Shown: positions 16,220 through 25,373 of the stretch, piece after piece
Numbering within the stretch: position 1 is the stretch's first letter
How the letters are laid out: each line of letters opens with the position of its first letter
Assembly: GCA_013792075.1 (NCBI GenBank)
Contig: VMSR01000127.1
Coordinates: forward strand, 1-38,489
Source of the DNA: Desulfobacula sp.
GTDB lineage: Bacteria > Desulfobacterota > Desulfobacteria > Desulfobacterales > Desulfobacteraceae
Direction of reading: 5' to 3'
Length of the DNA stretch: 38,489 nt
The notes under the pieces: model-generated
The model's input: the letters and a program-made list of their open reading frames with translations, nothing else
What the model was told of the DNA's origin: nothing
The model's database searches: none
Program-made: the position numbers and the translations under genes

Positions 16220-17254
16220 TTATACAAGATATCCGAGTTGAAACGGGTCTGTTTTGTCCAGCACAAATTGGTGCAGGCCGGTCACCCAGGCCCGGCCCTG
16301 TATCCGGGTGACAAGGGCATCAAACTGCCCAATCTTTGTTTTTTCCACAAGTTCTGCCTCAAAGCTGGTACCCAGGGGACTGAAATTGGTATAGGGCTGG
16401 TGCAGCTTGATTTTTCCCTGGTGATACAGCAGGGACAGCTTGGCAGCTGTCCCTGTTCCACAGGGAGAACGGTCCATATGGGATTCCCCGTAAACAACCA
16501 TCCCTCTGCCCCGGGCCTTTCCGTTTTCCATACCGGAATCATAAAATTCCGTCACATCCACTGTGTTCACATCCGATCGCTCGGGATGGACCACCTTCAG
16601 CTGTTCGTTGGCAGCTTCTATGATTTTCATCCCAAGATCCACCAAAACCGACTTGTTTTCGAGTATGGGATCAATTCCCAGAAGACCTGCATCCACCATG
16701 GCAAAAAAACCGCCCGTGCATACAAGATCAATGAATACACGGCCAAACCCCTCCACCATAATCGATTGGCGGGTGTCAAACACAAAGGAGGGAACCATGT
16801 GAATGGCCACACAAGACACCTTGCCGCCCCTGACAATCGCCCGGGCATCCATCGCCCCTGAAGGCGTATCAATCAGGAGGGTATTTTCTCCCTCTGCAAG
16901 TTCCAGGAAACCGGTTTTGGCAAGGGTGACCACCGCTCCTATGGTGGCATGACCGCATAAATAGGGATAGCGTTTTGCATCCATGTATATCAACCCGAAC
17001 GCAGCAGCCGGCGTCACATTTTTTGTGACCATGGCAGCCAGAATTTCCCTGGATCCTCTGGGTTCTTTTGTGAGCAGAAGCCGCACCGGATCATGGTGGG
17101 CTTTAAAATAGGCCAGCTTTTCCATCATGGTTGTGCCAGGGATTTCTCCCAGCCCATCCACAATCAACCGGGTGCTTTCCCCTTCTGTATGGGAATCTAT
17201 GGTTGTAATGGGGGTTTGGGCAAACAAATGGGTGACATCGTGGAAAGGGGTCAT
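16220..17254 (-). CDS. Proline racemase family protein (proline racemase/hydroxyproline epimerase type)
   Basis: 344 residues from ATG 17254 (GGAG 11 bases upstream); a longer frame from 17323 has no clear ribosome site and exceeds the family's usual length of about 335. Both catalytic cysteines of the two-base mechanism are present: Cys100 in LCGHATIG and Cys265 in DRSPCGTGTAAK. This favours a racemase or epimerase over the trans-3-hydroxyproline dehydratase branch, where one Cys is replaced by Thr. It would invert the alpha carbon of proline, hydroxyproline or a similar cyclic amino acid in the cytoplasm. First gene of the operon with the amidohydrolase and sigma-54 activator. Confidence 0.88.
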   Translation of the reverse strand: MTPFHDVTHLFAQTPITTIDSHTEGESTRLIVDGLGEIPGTTMMEKLAYFKAHHDPVRLLLTKEPRGSREILAAMVTKNVTPAAAFGLIYMDAKRYPYLCGHATIGAVVTLAKTGFLELAEGENTLLIDTPSGAMDARAIVRGGKVSCVAIHMVPSFVFDTRQSIMVEGFGRVFIDLVCTGGFFAMVDAGLLGIDPILENKSVLVDLGMKIIEAANEQLKVVHPERSDVNTVDVTEFYDSGMENGKARGRGMVVYGESHMDRSPCGTGTAAKLSLLYHQGKIKLHQPYTNFSPLGTSFEAELVEKTKIGQFDALVTRIQGRAWVTGLHQFVLDKTDPFQLGYLV

Positions 17255-17280
17255 AAAAAGAGGGTCTCCAGGGTTTTGGG

Positions 17281-17300
17281 GTATCTGCTGGTGCAGATAC
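17281..17300 (-). promoter_or_regulatory. Perfect hairpin/dyad in racemase leader
   Basis: GTATCTGC-TGGT-GCAGATAC is a perfect 8-bp dyad 26 bases upstream of the racemase ATG. It lacks a T-run on the minus strand. It could be an operator, or an RNA hairpin affecting translation. Confidence 0.4.
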
Positions 17301-17327
17301 CTAAATCTTATGAGTGTTAGCATTAAC

Positions 17328-17369
17328 CCCGGGCCTGGATCAAGGTCTTTTTCTTTTAAAAGGCCCGGG
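17328..17369 (-). terminator. Inverted repeat at end of HDOD gene, possible terminator
   Basis: CCCGGGCCT (17328-17336) pairs perfectly with AGGCCCGGG (17361-17369) across a 24-base loop that contains the HDOD stop codon. Without a following T-run it is at best a weak terminator between the HDOD gene and the racemase operon. Confidence 0.35.
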
Positions 17370-18603
17370 CAGATTCCTTGAGCATGGATTTAACCTGGCC
17401 GCAAATTTCCAAAATAAGGTCCGGGTCAAGGCCCAGCTGTTTGATAGAGGAAGGCGATTGGGATTCAACCTCCGTGAACCCGAACCCGATTTCACAGGAC
17501 AGGTGATCTGCCAGGTTGATGATCAAAAGTTCCGGCGCTGTGTCCTTTGGATAGGCGTTCCAGTGGTGGAACTCTGCAACCGGGATAAATTCATTGGAGA
17601 ATCTCATTTTTTTCAGCAATGCCGCCCCAAAGGTGGTATGAATTTCATGGATTGCCTGCTGGAGCTCCGTCTCTTCAACAGACTCTTCCGGAAAAAGATC
17701 CACAATGGCTTTCATCAGCAACATTTTCCCAATATCATGAACAATGCCCATTAGAAATATATTTTCCGTGTGTTCCACCTTCAACGCTTCTCCCAGCCTT
17801 TTTCCCAGACAGGCCACGGCAAAAGAATGCATCCAGAGGTTTTCCAGCACCCGTTTCAAAGACTTGTTTTTTGAGGCAAACATATTTCTGGCAGCCACGG
17901 CCGAAATCACCCCCTGGGTGGCTTTCATTCCCAGCCTCAGCAGGGCGGCATTCAGGCTGTTCACCGTATCAATCCCCTTGTAAAGGGGAGAATTTGCGAT
18001 GGAGATCAGCTTGCTGGAAATGACGATATCCTTTTCAACAATCCTGGCAAGATCCTCCATGGAAGGGGAGTCGCCTTCAAGACACTCCTGGATTTCCTTT
18101 ACAATATGGGGAAATACAGGCAAACTGATCTTTCCCTTGTAAAACCGCTGGATAATCTCGGTTATCATTCCGGGATAACTGCTTTCTTCGCTTTCCTTTT
18201 GAGGAACAGCAATATCAAACCCCATTTTTCCCATAGCTTCCCACAGCTGATATTTGCTCACGGGTTTTGAAAGGTATCCATTACACCCCAACTTAATACA
18301 GGCCTTAATCGTTGCCATGTTCATACGGGAGCTGACCATAATCACCTTAACCCGATCTGCCCTTGAAATTTTCCGGGCCGCCTCTTGTTTCCGTATCTGC
18401 GCCAGCATTTGCTGTCCGTCCATCCCGGGCATGGACACATCCAGGGAGACAAAATCAAAGGGATGACCCTGTTCAACGGCCACCTCAAACTCGGCAAGGG
18501 CTTTCCTGGAATTGTCCATGGCCACACACTCCCCCAAGGCTTCCATATGTCTTACCAGAATTTTTCTGGAAATGCTTTCGTCATCCACAATTAAAATTTT
18601 CAT
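17356..18603 (-). CDS. Response regulator with HDOD output domain
   Basis: 415 residues. The N-terminal receiver (1-125) has the acidic pair at 7-8, phospho-acceptor Asp in VSLDVSMPG (about 54) and the conserved Lys in YLSKP. An HDOD domain follows (about 160-360), recognisable from the LPVFPHIVKEI start, the AALLRLGMKATQGVI segment, VHDIGK and AEFHHW. HDOD proteins are signalling outputs without proven catalysis, often acting in motility, c-di-GMP or stress control. The gene has an AAGGA site and lies 75 bases downstream of the receiver/PPDK-type gene, so they may form a signalling operon. Confidence 0.88.
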   Translation of the reverse strand: MKILIVDDESISRKILVRHMEALGECVAMDNSRKALAEFEVAVEQGHPFDFVSLDVSMPGMDGQQMLAQIRKQEAARKISRADRVKVIMVSSRMNMATIKACIKLGCNGYLSKPVSKYQLWEAMGKMGFDIAVPQKESEESSYPGMITEIIQRFYKGKISLPVFPHIVKEIQECLEGDSPSMEDLARIVEKDIVISSKLISIANSPLYKGIDTVNSLNAALLRLGMKATQGVISAVAARNMFASKNKSLKRVLENLWMHSFAVACLGKRLGEALKVEHTENIFLMGIVHDIGKMLLMKAIVDLFPEESVEETELQQAIHEIHTTFGAALLKKMRFSNEFIPVAEFHHWNAYPKDTAPELLIINLADHLSCEIGFGFTEVESQSPSSIKQLGLDPDLILEICGQVKSMLKESARAF

Positions 18604-18678
18604 TCATATGTCCTTGAAATAATTATGCTTAAAAAAACCCGGGGGGTCATCCCTTTGCCTTGACCTGGATATCTATCA

Positions 18679-21674
18679 TCACATTTTCTCCTGCTTTCCC
18701 GGGGGGTCCTGCATCAGGACTGCCTGGGAGGTTTTCCCGTCCACCAGAATTTTAATGGGAATGTCAAAATGAATATGTTTTAAATATTGGGTGGCATTCG
18801 CACAGGCCTGGCACCTGAAAAAATCATAATCGATAAAATCATCGCCCTTATCAGATACCGTAATATAGGAGATACCCAGGGAAGTGATATTCTGGAAAAA
18901 ATGAGACCCCTGGGAAGGATCGGCCTTAATGCTTTCAATGGTTGTTTCCACCATCACCCCCACGTTGGAAATGTCGTTCCATCCCACGGGGATTCCCAGC
19001 CACCTGTCTGATGAGCCCCAGCGTCCGGGTCCGATCAATACATATTTTTGATTGTTTTCATTGAACAGCCCATTGAGTTTGTTTATCTGGGCGGCTATTT
19101 CAATGGTCTTTCCCGGGTCAAAGGTTCCAGGATCCACATAGACCAGATCATAAATATCCTTGTATTCCCCGTTGCCCAGGGACAGACGAGAATAGCAAAA
19201 AGCTTTGTCAATATCATCCTTGGTAATCTTTATCCCGATATTCTGCTTATATCTCCCCATGGGCCGAATCTGAAGCAGGGAGAACTCAGGGACAAGGGTG
19301 CCATCCAAGGGCAGATTCACGGCAAACTCTACTTCCACGGACGTCCCCATCCAATGGCTGCCGATCTTTGTCACCTCCTCCAGGATCTCTGCCAAAGGAA
19401 AGGAATTATATTTCAGAATATTGGCAAAGGTCAGGATGGGAAAACCCTTGCTTGAAAAGGAATCCCGTATCCGGTTGTCCTGGGCATGGAAGGAGGAGGA
19501 CAAATGCCGGACCACGGGATGGTCCACAGCGTCACTTAAATCCAGCCGGGCCAGGGTGGGGTCCTCTTTTGCATCATCAAAAAAAATGCCGTCGTCCGGG
19601 TACCCGTCTGTTTTCAAGGCATAAAAATATTTTTGGGCGTTTTCAAGGATATCATCGACACTGGAAAACTGGGGAAGAAACTGGGGATATTTGGGACAAA
19701 ACCGCAGGGTTTTTTCCCCTTCCATGACAATTTTTCCAAGACCCAGGGCAATGTAGGTTATCCCCTCCTCTGCCTTGAGATGAGCAATGGGATAAAAATT
19801 ATAGGACCGGGCCACCCCGGATATGGCCGGATAAAAATAATTTTTATGGTGCGTACCGGTGATCTGCTGGAGAATAACCGCCATTTCCTCATCCTCGGTC
19901 CTGTGCAGGGTGCTTTTTGCATAGGATCGGGGAGCTTTTAAATAGGTAGAGGCATAAACCAGCTTAACGGCCAAAATCAATTGTTCCAGCCGTTTGGCCA
20001 GGTCAGTATCCAAATTGGGCAGCATATAGGTATTATAGAGTCCTGCAAAGGGTTGGTAATGGGCATCCTCAAAAAGGGAAGAGGATCTGACGGCAATGGG
20101 ATACCGAACATTGGCAAGGTAGCGTTTAAGACTTTTTTTCAACCATCCGGGGAACTTGGCCTTCACAAACTGCTCGATGATCTGTCTGTCAGAAAGCGTT
20201 TGGTCCGATTCCAGCAGCCGGGCCAGACGATTTTCCTCAACAAACATTTTAAACCCGTCCGTTGCAATGACAAGGGTCTGGGGAATACTGATGTCCACCT
20301 TGGTAAATTTTTTGCCCAGAGAGGGGTCCCGCTTGAGCTGGGATGCCATGAATGCAAGCCCCCTGGCTTTCCCCCCCAGGGATCCGCCGCCGATTTTCAT
20401 AAAATTTGTATCGGAATCGAATTTTTCCGGATCAAAATCAATGACATGGCCCTGGCGGGTTCCCCTTCTTGTGGCCCGGATACTGTCAATGAGAAACCGC
20501 TTGAGTTCCTGGGGATTATTAAAATCATCAATGCTGTAGGGTTTTAAGTTCAGGGCAAAGTCAATCTCACTTCTTGCCATGAGCCACCTGGAAAAATCAT
20601 TGTTCCGGGCATGGTATAAAATAGATGCGTCCGGGATCTCGGGGATGAGTTTTTCAATGGCCCTCAGGCCCGTGGCCCTGGCTATTTCTTCCCCGTTTGG
20701 CATCCGAAACACAAAGGCGCCAAACCCCAGGTTGGTCACAAAAAAGGTTTTGATCTGATCATGGAGGTTGCTTGAATTCTTGTTGATAAAAACCGCCGGG
20801 ATCCGGTTGACCCTTTCGCGGTTTTCTTCCTCGGTGCTCAGGATGAGCACGGGCAAATCCGGAATTTCCGATTTTATCTTTGTTAAAAGTTCAAACCCTG
20901 CATGATCGTCTTCTTTACCCTCCCTGGGATACCGCATATCGGAAAATATGGACAGCACATAGGGTCTGTATTGTTCAAACAGGGAAATGGCCTCTTCATA
21001 GGTATGGGCCATCAGTACCTTGGGCCTGCCCCGCATCTTCAAAAGCCTGTGTTCTTCATTGATGGACTCATCAATCACCGACTGGGTCTGGAGTACAATC
21101 TGCTTGTAGAGCACCGGCAGAAAAGAAGAATAGTGATAGGGAGAATCCTCCACCATGATGATCACCCGAACCTTGGCATTTTTTGTGTCAAAGTCCACAT
21201 TCATTTCATCTTCAAAATTCTTGATAATGGCCAGGAGCAAGTCTGCGTTCCCCCCCCAGATATAGGTCCGGTCCACTGCCGGGTGGGTCTTGTCACAAAC
21301 GTATTGATCAATATCACAGGTATTGTGAAGCAATAGAAAAAAAGAAAGCTCGGGATACCGTTTCTTGACTTCCTCACCAAAGGCATAGACATCCATCCCG
21401 TTCAGGCTGGGCATGGCAAGGATCAGGTCAAAGGGTTTTTTTCCAGCCGCGAAAAGGCCTCATCCGCCGAAGAGGCCCAGGTAAGACGGGGAGGCTTTGA
21501 CAGGTTCAGTCCTTTGTATTCATTTATGATACGATTGGAGAGACGGCCCTCCTCTTCCATGATAAAAGCATCATAAGGACAGGATACCAGGAGGATATCT
21601 CCCACCTTGTTGGCCATGAGTTCATGGTAAATTTTGATGGACGGTGACTGGGAGATGGATTGGGAGATGTCCAT
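18679..21674 (-). CDS. Receiver plus PEP/pyruvate-binding (PPDK-type ATP-binding) protein, frame split at an A-run
   Basis: Two overlapping frames encode one protein of about 998 residues: 21674 to about 21436 (ATG with AGGA) and then the -1 frame to 18679. The switch lies at seven As followed by CCC on the minus strand (plus strand 21442-21433). A -1 shift there gives ...LEKKPFDLILAMPSLNGMD..., restoring a receiver-like fold. Domains: a pseudo-receiver without the phospho-Asp (about 1-150), a second receiver with Asp in SIFSDMRYP and Lys in FINKNS (about 150-300), then a PPDK N-terminal ATP-grasp region (GGGSLGGKARGLA, AVRSSSLFED, LLQIRPMGRY). The swivelling phospho-His and PEP-barrel domains of true PEP synthase are absent, so a signalling or phosphotransfer role is more likely. 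The break may be programmed frameshifting, mutation or a sequence error. Confidence 0.8.
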
Positions 21675-21898
21675 TGAAATCCTTTTAATGCGCGTGTTTA
21701 CTTTAGCTTAAAAAACGCCGGCACTGCTGCATCCGGATCTGCTTTGGCCACCTTTTTTTCCCATCTGACCTAAATTGTATGAAACCCAAATAGAAGCGCC
21801 GGATACTGGCAATCTATCGGTCAAATATACCCGGACCCGGCAGGATTTGTCAAATCATTACCCTTGCAGGAGATTGGGGGCCGGAAGAAAAAAAGCGA

Positions 21899-22102
21899 TC
21901 AGTCCAGCCCCATAAGGGCCTCGACCCTGGCGATTTCCTTTAAAATCTCTTGTTTTTTCTCCGGCACAAGATCCGGAGAGGCCAGCTGCCTTTGGAGGCC
22001 CAGGAGGATCATTTCCTCCCGGTATTCGTTGCAGGTATACTTTTGGCTATCTGTTTTGGCATCTTCCATCACACTTTTTATTTCGTCCCCATCCTGTTCC
22101 AT
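21899..22102 (-). CDS. Small acidic hypothetical protein downstream of THUMP methyltransferase
   Basis: 67-residue hydrophilic protein, probably helical throughout (SPDLVPEKKQEILKEIARVEALMG resembles an alpha-helical hairpin). Its ATG starts one base after the methyltransferase stop, so translation is almost certainly coupled. No known domain, signal peptide or membrane segment is visible. Similar small EYREEMILL-type proteins are, from memory, common in desulfobacteria. Function unknown. Confidence 0.7.
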   Translation of the reverse strand: MEQDGDEIKSVMEDAKTDSQKYTCNEYREEMILLGLQRQLASPDLVPEKKQEILKEIARVEALMGLD

Positions 22103-22103
22103 G

Positions 22104-23309
22104 TCAATAGAGTTCGTATTTCGCCAGTTTTCCGTCCAGGCCCCCGATTTTTAAGGGCCGTTTCCAGGCAGGGGCCAGGGGAACCTTTTTAATAAACCTG
22201 GGTTCTCCGAAATACACATAGGCAACGCAGTTCATGCAATGCCCCTTGAGGAAAAGCCCGAGTTCTTTATAAAAAAGATTCAGATCCTGGTCTTTTCCCA
22301 TGCGGATCCCATAGGGGGGATTGGTGATGATAACCGCATTTTCAAGGGGAGTAAGCGCCTTGAAATCCGCAAGATCAATCTGAACATTTCCACCAAAATG
22401 GAGCCCCATGAGATTTGTCTTCACGGCATTCACCGAGTGTTCGGAGATATCGCTTCCCCCAATCAGGTTCTCGGGAAGCGGTTTTATGTTTTCATTTGCC
22501 TCAGCCTTGATCCGTTCCCACAAGGTATTATCAAAATCCGGCAGCCGCTCAAACCCGAATCCTTTTCTGAAAATCTGGGCCGGAATCCTGCAATACTGCA
22601 TCAAGGCCTCGCACAGCAGGGTGCCGGACCCGCACATGGGATCATACAGCAATTGTGACCCGTCCCATCCGCTCAACCGCACAATGGCAGCCGCAATGGT
22701 CTCCTGCATGGGCGCAGAAACCGACTCTTCCCGGTATCCCCTTTTGTGCAGGGGACCGCCCGAAGCATCCACGGAAATGGTGGCGATATTCTGGTGGATA
22801 TGGAGGTTAATGGTGATCCAGGGGTCTTTAGAATCCACACTGGGCCGACAATTGCTCCGGTCCCTGAAATAATCGGCAATGGCGTCCTTGACCCTAAGGC
22901 CTGCAAAATTGGAATGGGTGATATCAGATTCAGACACATTTGCCATAATGGAAAAGGTTTGTTCAGGGGTTAAAAACTCTTCCCACCGGATCTTTCTGGC
23001 GTTCTTGTAGAGATCGTCTTTCTCAATACACTCAAAAGTAACCAGGGGCGCCAGCACCCGTGAGAGCAGCCGGGCAAAATAGGTGATCCGGTAAAAATCG
23101 ATTTTTGCCGCCTTAAACCAGATCCCCCGAAACACAGGCCTCAGGCCATAGCCTCCCAGTTCCTTGATCTCTAAAATCGCAAGATCTTTAACACTTTCCG
23201 AAACTTGTGCAAAATACTGGGCGTCTCGTTCATATACGTATTCGCGCTTGGCAAGCTTTCGTGTTCTGCCAAGCCCCTTTTGAAGGATACTTTTTTTACC
23301 TGTGTTCAA
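22104..23309 (-). CDS. THUMP-domain class I SAM-dependent RNA methyltransferase (RlmL N-terminal type)
   Basis: 401 residues. The N-terminal part (about 25-180) corresponds to the ferredoxin-like plus THUMP RNA-binding module (conserved ending ISVDASGGPLHKRGYR). The C-terminal methyltransferase has motif I as DPMCGSGT and the base-methylation motif NPPYG, typical of N2-guanine methyltransferases such as RlmL (23S rRNA G2445). It lacks the second RlmK methyltransferase half found in E. coli RlmL. The start is TTG 23309, with AAGGA upstream. Likely a 23S rRNA modification enzyme; a tRNA target cannot be excluded. Confidence 0.88.
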   Translation of the reverse strand: MNTGKKSILQKGLGRTRKLAKREYVYERDAQYFAQVSESVKDLAILEIKELGGYGLRPVFRGIWFKAAKIDFYRITYFARLLSRVLAPLVTFECIEKDDLYKNARKIRWEEFLTPEQTFSIMANVSESDITHSNFAGLRVKDAIADYFRDRSNCRPSVDSKDPWITINLHIHQNIATISVDASGGPLHKRGYREESVSAPMQETIAAAIVRLSGWDGSQLLYDPMCGSGTLLCEALMQYCRIPAQIFRKGFGFERLPDFDNTLWERIKAEANENIKPLPENLIGGSDISEHSVNAVKTNLMGLHFGGNVQIDLADFKALTPLENAVIITNPPYGIRMGKDQDLNLFYKELGLFLKGHCMNCVAYVYFGEPRFIKKVPLAPAWKRPLKIGGLDGKLAKYELY

Positions 23310-23484
23310 CGCTCACATCCTTAAGATACCAAAGATTATTAAATATCCCTTTATATCAGGATTTTCAAATTTTTAAAACAGATACCCGCAGATTGGTCAG
23401 GGCCAACGCATGTAATTTATAGCGGTATTGTTGTCCATGATACCTGCAACCCGGCCAGGGTCGGGCAAGCACACCGACCCATAA

Positions 23485-23832
23485 CTATCCCATTGCAAAG
23501 ACCCATTGCGCTCCCAGAAAAACCACCATACTCATGACAATGGTCAAAAGCAAATTTTTAAACACGCCTCCAATGACACAGGCGGCAAGTGCACCAATAA
23601 GATAGGGATTGTTCAGATTCAGATTCAGCGCCCCCCCATTGGGCATTAGCACGGACGGCACAATAATGGCCGTGAGAACAACGGGAGGGACATATCTTAA
23701 TCCTTGTTCAAGCAATTTAGGAAATGTAAATCGTCCGGAAATGGGAAACAGGGCATAGCGTATGACAAAAGTTACCAACGCCATCCCTGCCACCAGATAG
23801 ACCTCATTCAATTGTATTTGTGCACCAGACAT
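23485..23832 (-). CDS. AzlD-like branched-chain amino acid transport protein
   Basis: 115-residue membrane protein with four hydrophobic segments and the AzlD pattern (MALVTFVIRYALFPISGR near the start, VVLTAIIVPSVL in the middle). AzlD is the small subunit that works with AzlC in amino-acid export. It begins two bases after the AzlC stop, with GAGGAG inside the AzlC end. Confidence 0.88.
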   Translation of the reverse strand: MSGAQIQLNEVYLVAGMALVTFVIRYALFPISGRFTFPKLLEQGLRYVPPVVLTAIIVPSVLMPNGGALNLNLNNPYLIGALAACVIGGVFKNLLLTIVMSMVVFLGAQWVFAMG

Positions 23833-23834
23833 AT

Positions 23835-24575
23835 TTAAATTTTCTCCTCTTTTCCAGAAAATAGTTTTTCACAAATCACACCCACCATAACCCCGGCAAG
23901 GGCAGCCAGCATCAACCCCATCTTGTGGGGGAGTCCTCCGGCCAGGATGGAAATGGTTCCGGCAGTGACCACAGAAGCCCACATGGGTTTTGAAATAAGA
24001 TAGGGAATTACAATGCCAATGAATGTGGCGGGCATTGCAAAATCAAGCCCCCACCGGGATATTTCCGGAAATGCTTTTCCCGCTGTGAGCCCGATAACGG
24101 TGCATAGGTTCCAATTGAGATACATGAACACCATGGAACCCAGGTTGTAGTAATGCTTGCCCGGCACACCGTCCTTTTGATGATAGCGCCTGACGGCCAC
24201 GGCAAAGGTTTCATCGGTTAAACCAAAGGCCAGGACCATTTTCCAGAGCGGGTTCAGCTTTTTATAAAAGGGAACCATGGTCGCGCTATAAAGCAGATGG
24301 CGCAGGTTAACCACAAAGGTTGTCAGAACAACCATGGGCCATACCGTACCCGAAGCCAACAGGCTCAAACTGACGAACTGTGAGGCGCCTGCAAAAACGA
24401 ACAGGGACATCCCCATTGTGGCGCCAAAGGAAAGCCCTGCCGTTTCACCCAGGGTACCAAAAATAATACCAAAGGGAATTGCACCCACAACCAAAGGGAA
24501 GGTATCCTTTGCCCCTTGAAAAAAAAGTGACCATGGTAAACTTTTCCCCGGAAAGGAGGTATCAGGGCTGCTCAT
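23835..24575 (-). CDS. AzlC-like branched-chain amino acid permease
   Basis: 246-residue inner-membrane protein with six to seven hydrophobic segments and the AzlC signatures GAIPFGIIFGTLGETAG, FAGASQF and AFGLTDETFAV. AzlCD pairs export branched-chain amino acids or analogues. The ATG has only a weak upstream site. The gene forms a tight pair with azlD. It is separated from the SDR gene upstream by a strong hairpin, so it probably has its own promoter. Confidence 0.9.
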   Translation of the reverse strand: MSSPDTSFPGKSLPWSLFFQGAKDTFPLVVGAIPFGIIFGTLGETAGLSFGATMGMSLFVFAGASQFVSLSLLASGTVWPMVVLTTFVVNLRHLLYSATMVPFYKKLNPLWKMVLAFGLTDETFAVAVRRYHQKDGVPGKHYYNLGSMVFMYLNWNLCTVIGLTAGKAFPEISRWGLDFAMPATFIGIVIPYLISKPMWASVVTAGTISILAGGLPHKMGLMLAALAGVMVGVICEKLFSGKEEKI

Positions 24576-24604
24576 CGGATTTATATCTCTCTTTGTTTAA
24601 ATGT

Positions 24605-24636
24605 AAATGGCGCCAATGTAATCACCGGCGCCATTT
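24605..24636 (-). terminator. Terminator hairpin downstream of SDR gene
   Basis: AAATGGCGCC (24605-24614) and GGCGCCATTT (24627-24636) form a perfect 10-bp stem with a 12-base loop, between the SDR stop and the AzlC start. The stem's AT ends and the flanking ATTT make it a plausible terminator for the SDR transcript. Confidence 0.65.
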
Positions 24637-24660
24637 GATTATTACTTCAGTGATGAAAAA

Positions 24661-25269
24661 TCAACAATTATCATACATTCTGATGATCTCTCCTGTGGCG
24701 GCACCCTCTACACTTTTTACAAATCCATTCACCACTTTTTTCATGGGGATGGGATTGTGACCGGGGAAATAGGCTTCATAGTGTTCCACCGCATCTTCAA
24801 CAAGCCCGGAGGAAACCACATTAACCCGGATATTGTTTTCCAATTCCAGGGAAACGGCTTTGACAAAACTGTGGATTGCGCCGTTGACCATGGCTGCACT
24901 GGTGGTCATCAGGACCGGATGATCGGCCAGGATACCGGTGGAAAGGGTAAAGGAGCCCCCCGGATTCATGTAATCCTTACCGATCCTAACCAGATTCACC
25001 TGGCCCATGAGTTTGCTTTTGATGCCGATATAAAAATCTTCTTCGGTCATGGCGTCAAAATTTGCCCATTTGGCCTCTCCGGCCGTGCAGACAATGGCGT
25101 CCACTTTCCCGATTTTTTCAAACAGGGCTTTAATGGAGTTGCTGTCTGCCATGTCCAGGTTGACATCACCTGACTTTCGTCCGGCAATAATGACCTCATG
25201 TTTTTTTGAAAGATATGCACTGACCTTTTTGCCAATTGTACCATTTCCACCGACTATTAAAATTTTCAT
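24661..25269 (-). CDS. Atypical short-chain dehydrogenase/reductase lacking YxxxK
   Basis: 202-residue Rossmann protein. The nucleotide-binding loop is GGNGTIG (7-13), followed by an AGRKSGDVNLDMAD segment; Arg after the second strand suggests NADPH preference. It is shorter than typical SDRs (about 250). Where the catalytic YxxxK should be, the sequence reads TTSAAMVNGA, so both Tyr and Lys are missing, although the Ser of LSTG remains. It may have a modified chemistry or be a binding protein. The ATG has AAGGAG. It is divergent from a LysR regulator with a perfect LysR-type box between them, so it is probably that regulator's target. Confidence 0.82.
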   Translation of the reverse strand: MKILIVGGNGTIGKKVSAYLSKKHEVIIAGRKSGDVNLDMADSNSIKALFEKIGKVDAIVCTAGEAKWANFDAMTEEDFYIGIKSKLMGQVNLVRIGKDYMNPGGSFTLSTGILADHPVLMTTSAAMVNGAIHSFVKAVSLELENNIRVNVVSSGLVEDAVEHYEAYFPGHNPIPMKKVVNGFVKSVEGAATGEIIRMYDNC

Positions 25270-25307
25270 GCTGTCTCCTTATTTGATTTTTATCTTGTCT
25301 GATAATT

Positions 25308-25320
25308 TATACATGGTATA
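25308..25320. promoter_or_regulatory. LysR-type T-N11-A box between SDR and regulator genes
   Basis: TATAC-ATG-GTATA is a perfect dyad with T-N11-A geometry in the 100-base divergent gap. It is flanked by GATAA (25301-25305) and TTATC (25322-25326), giving a second, near-symmetrical tier. Both features are usual for LysR operators. Confidence 0.6.
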
Positions 25321-25373
25321 GTTATCCGTCAAATGAATTGTTTTGATACCAACAATTAAAAAATGTGATGATT

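Noticed and set aside
21701-21720. Sigma-54-like spacing (CGGCG...AAGCT) upstream of the receiver/PPDK gene
   Set aside because: GG and GC spacing fits and the leader length is good, but flanking bases match badly; chance occurrence is likely.
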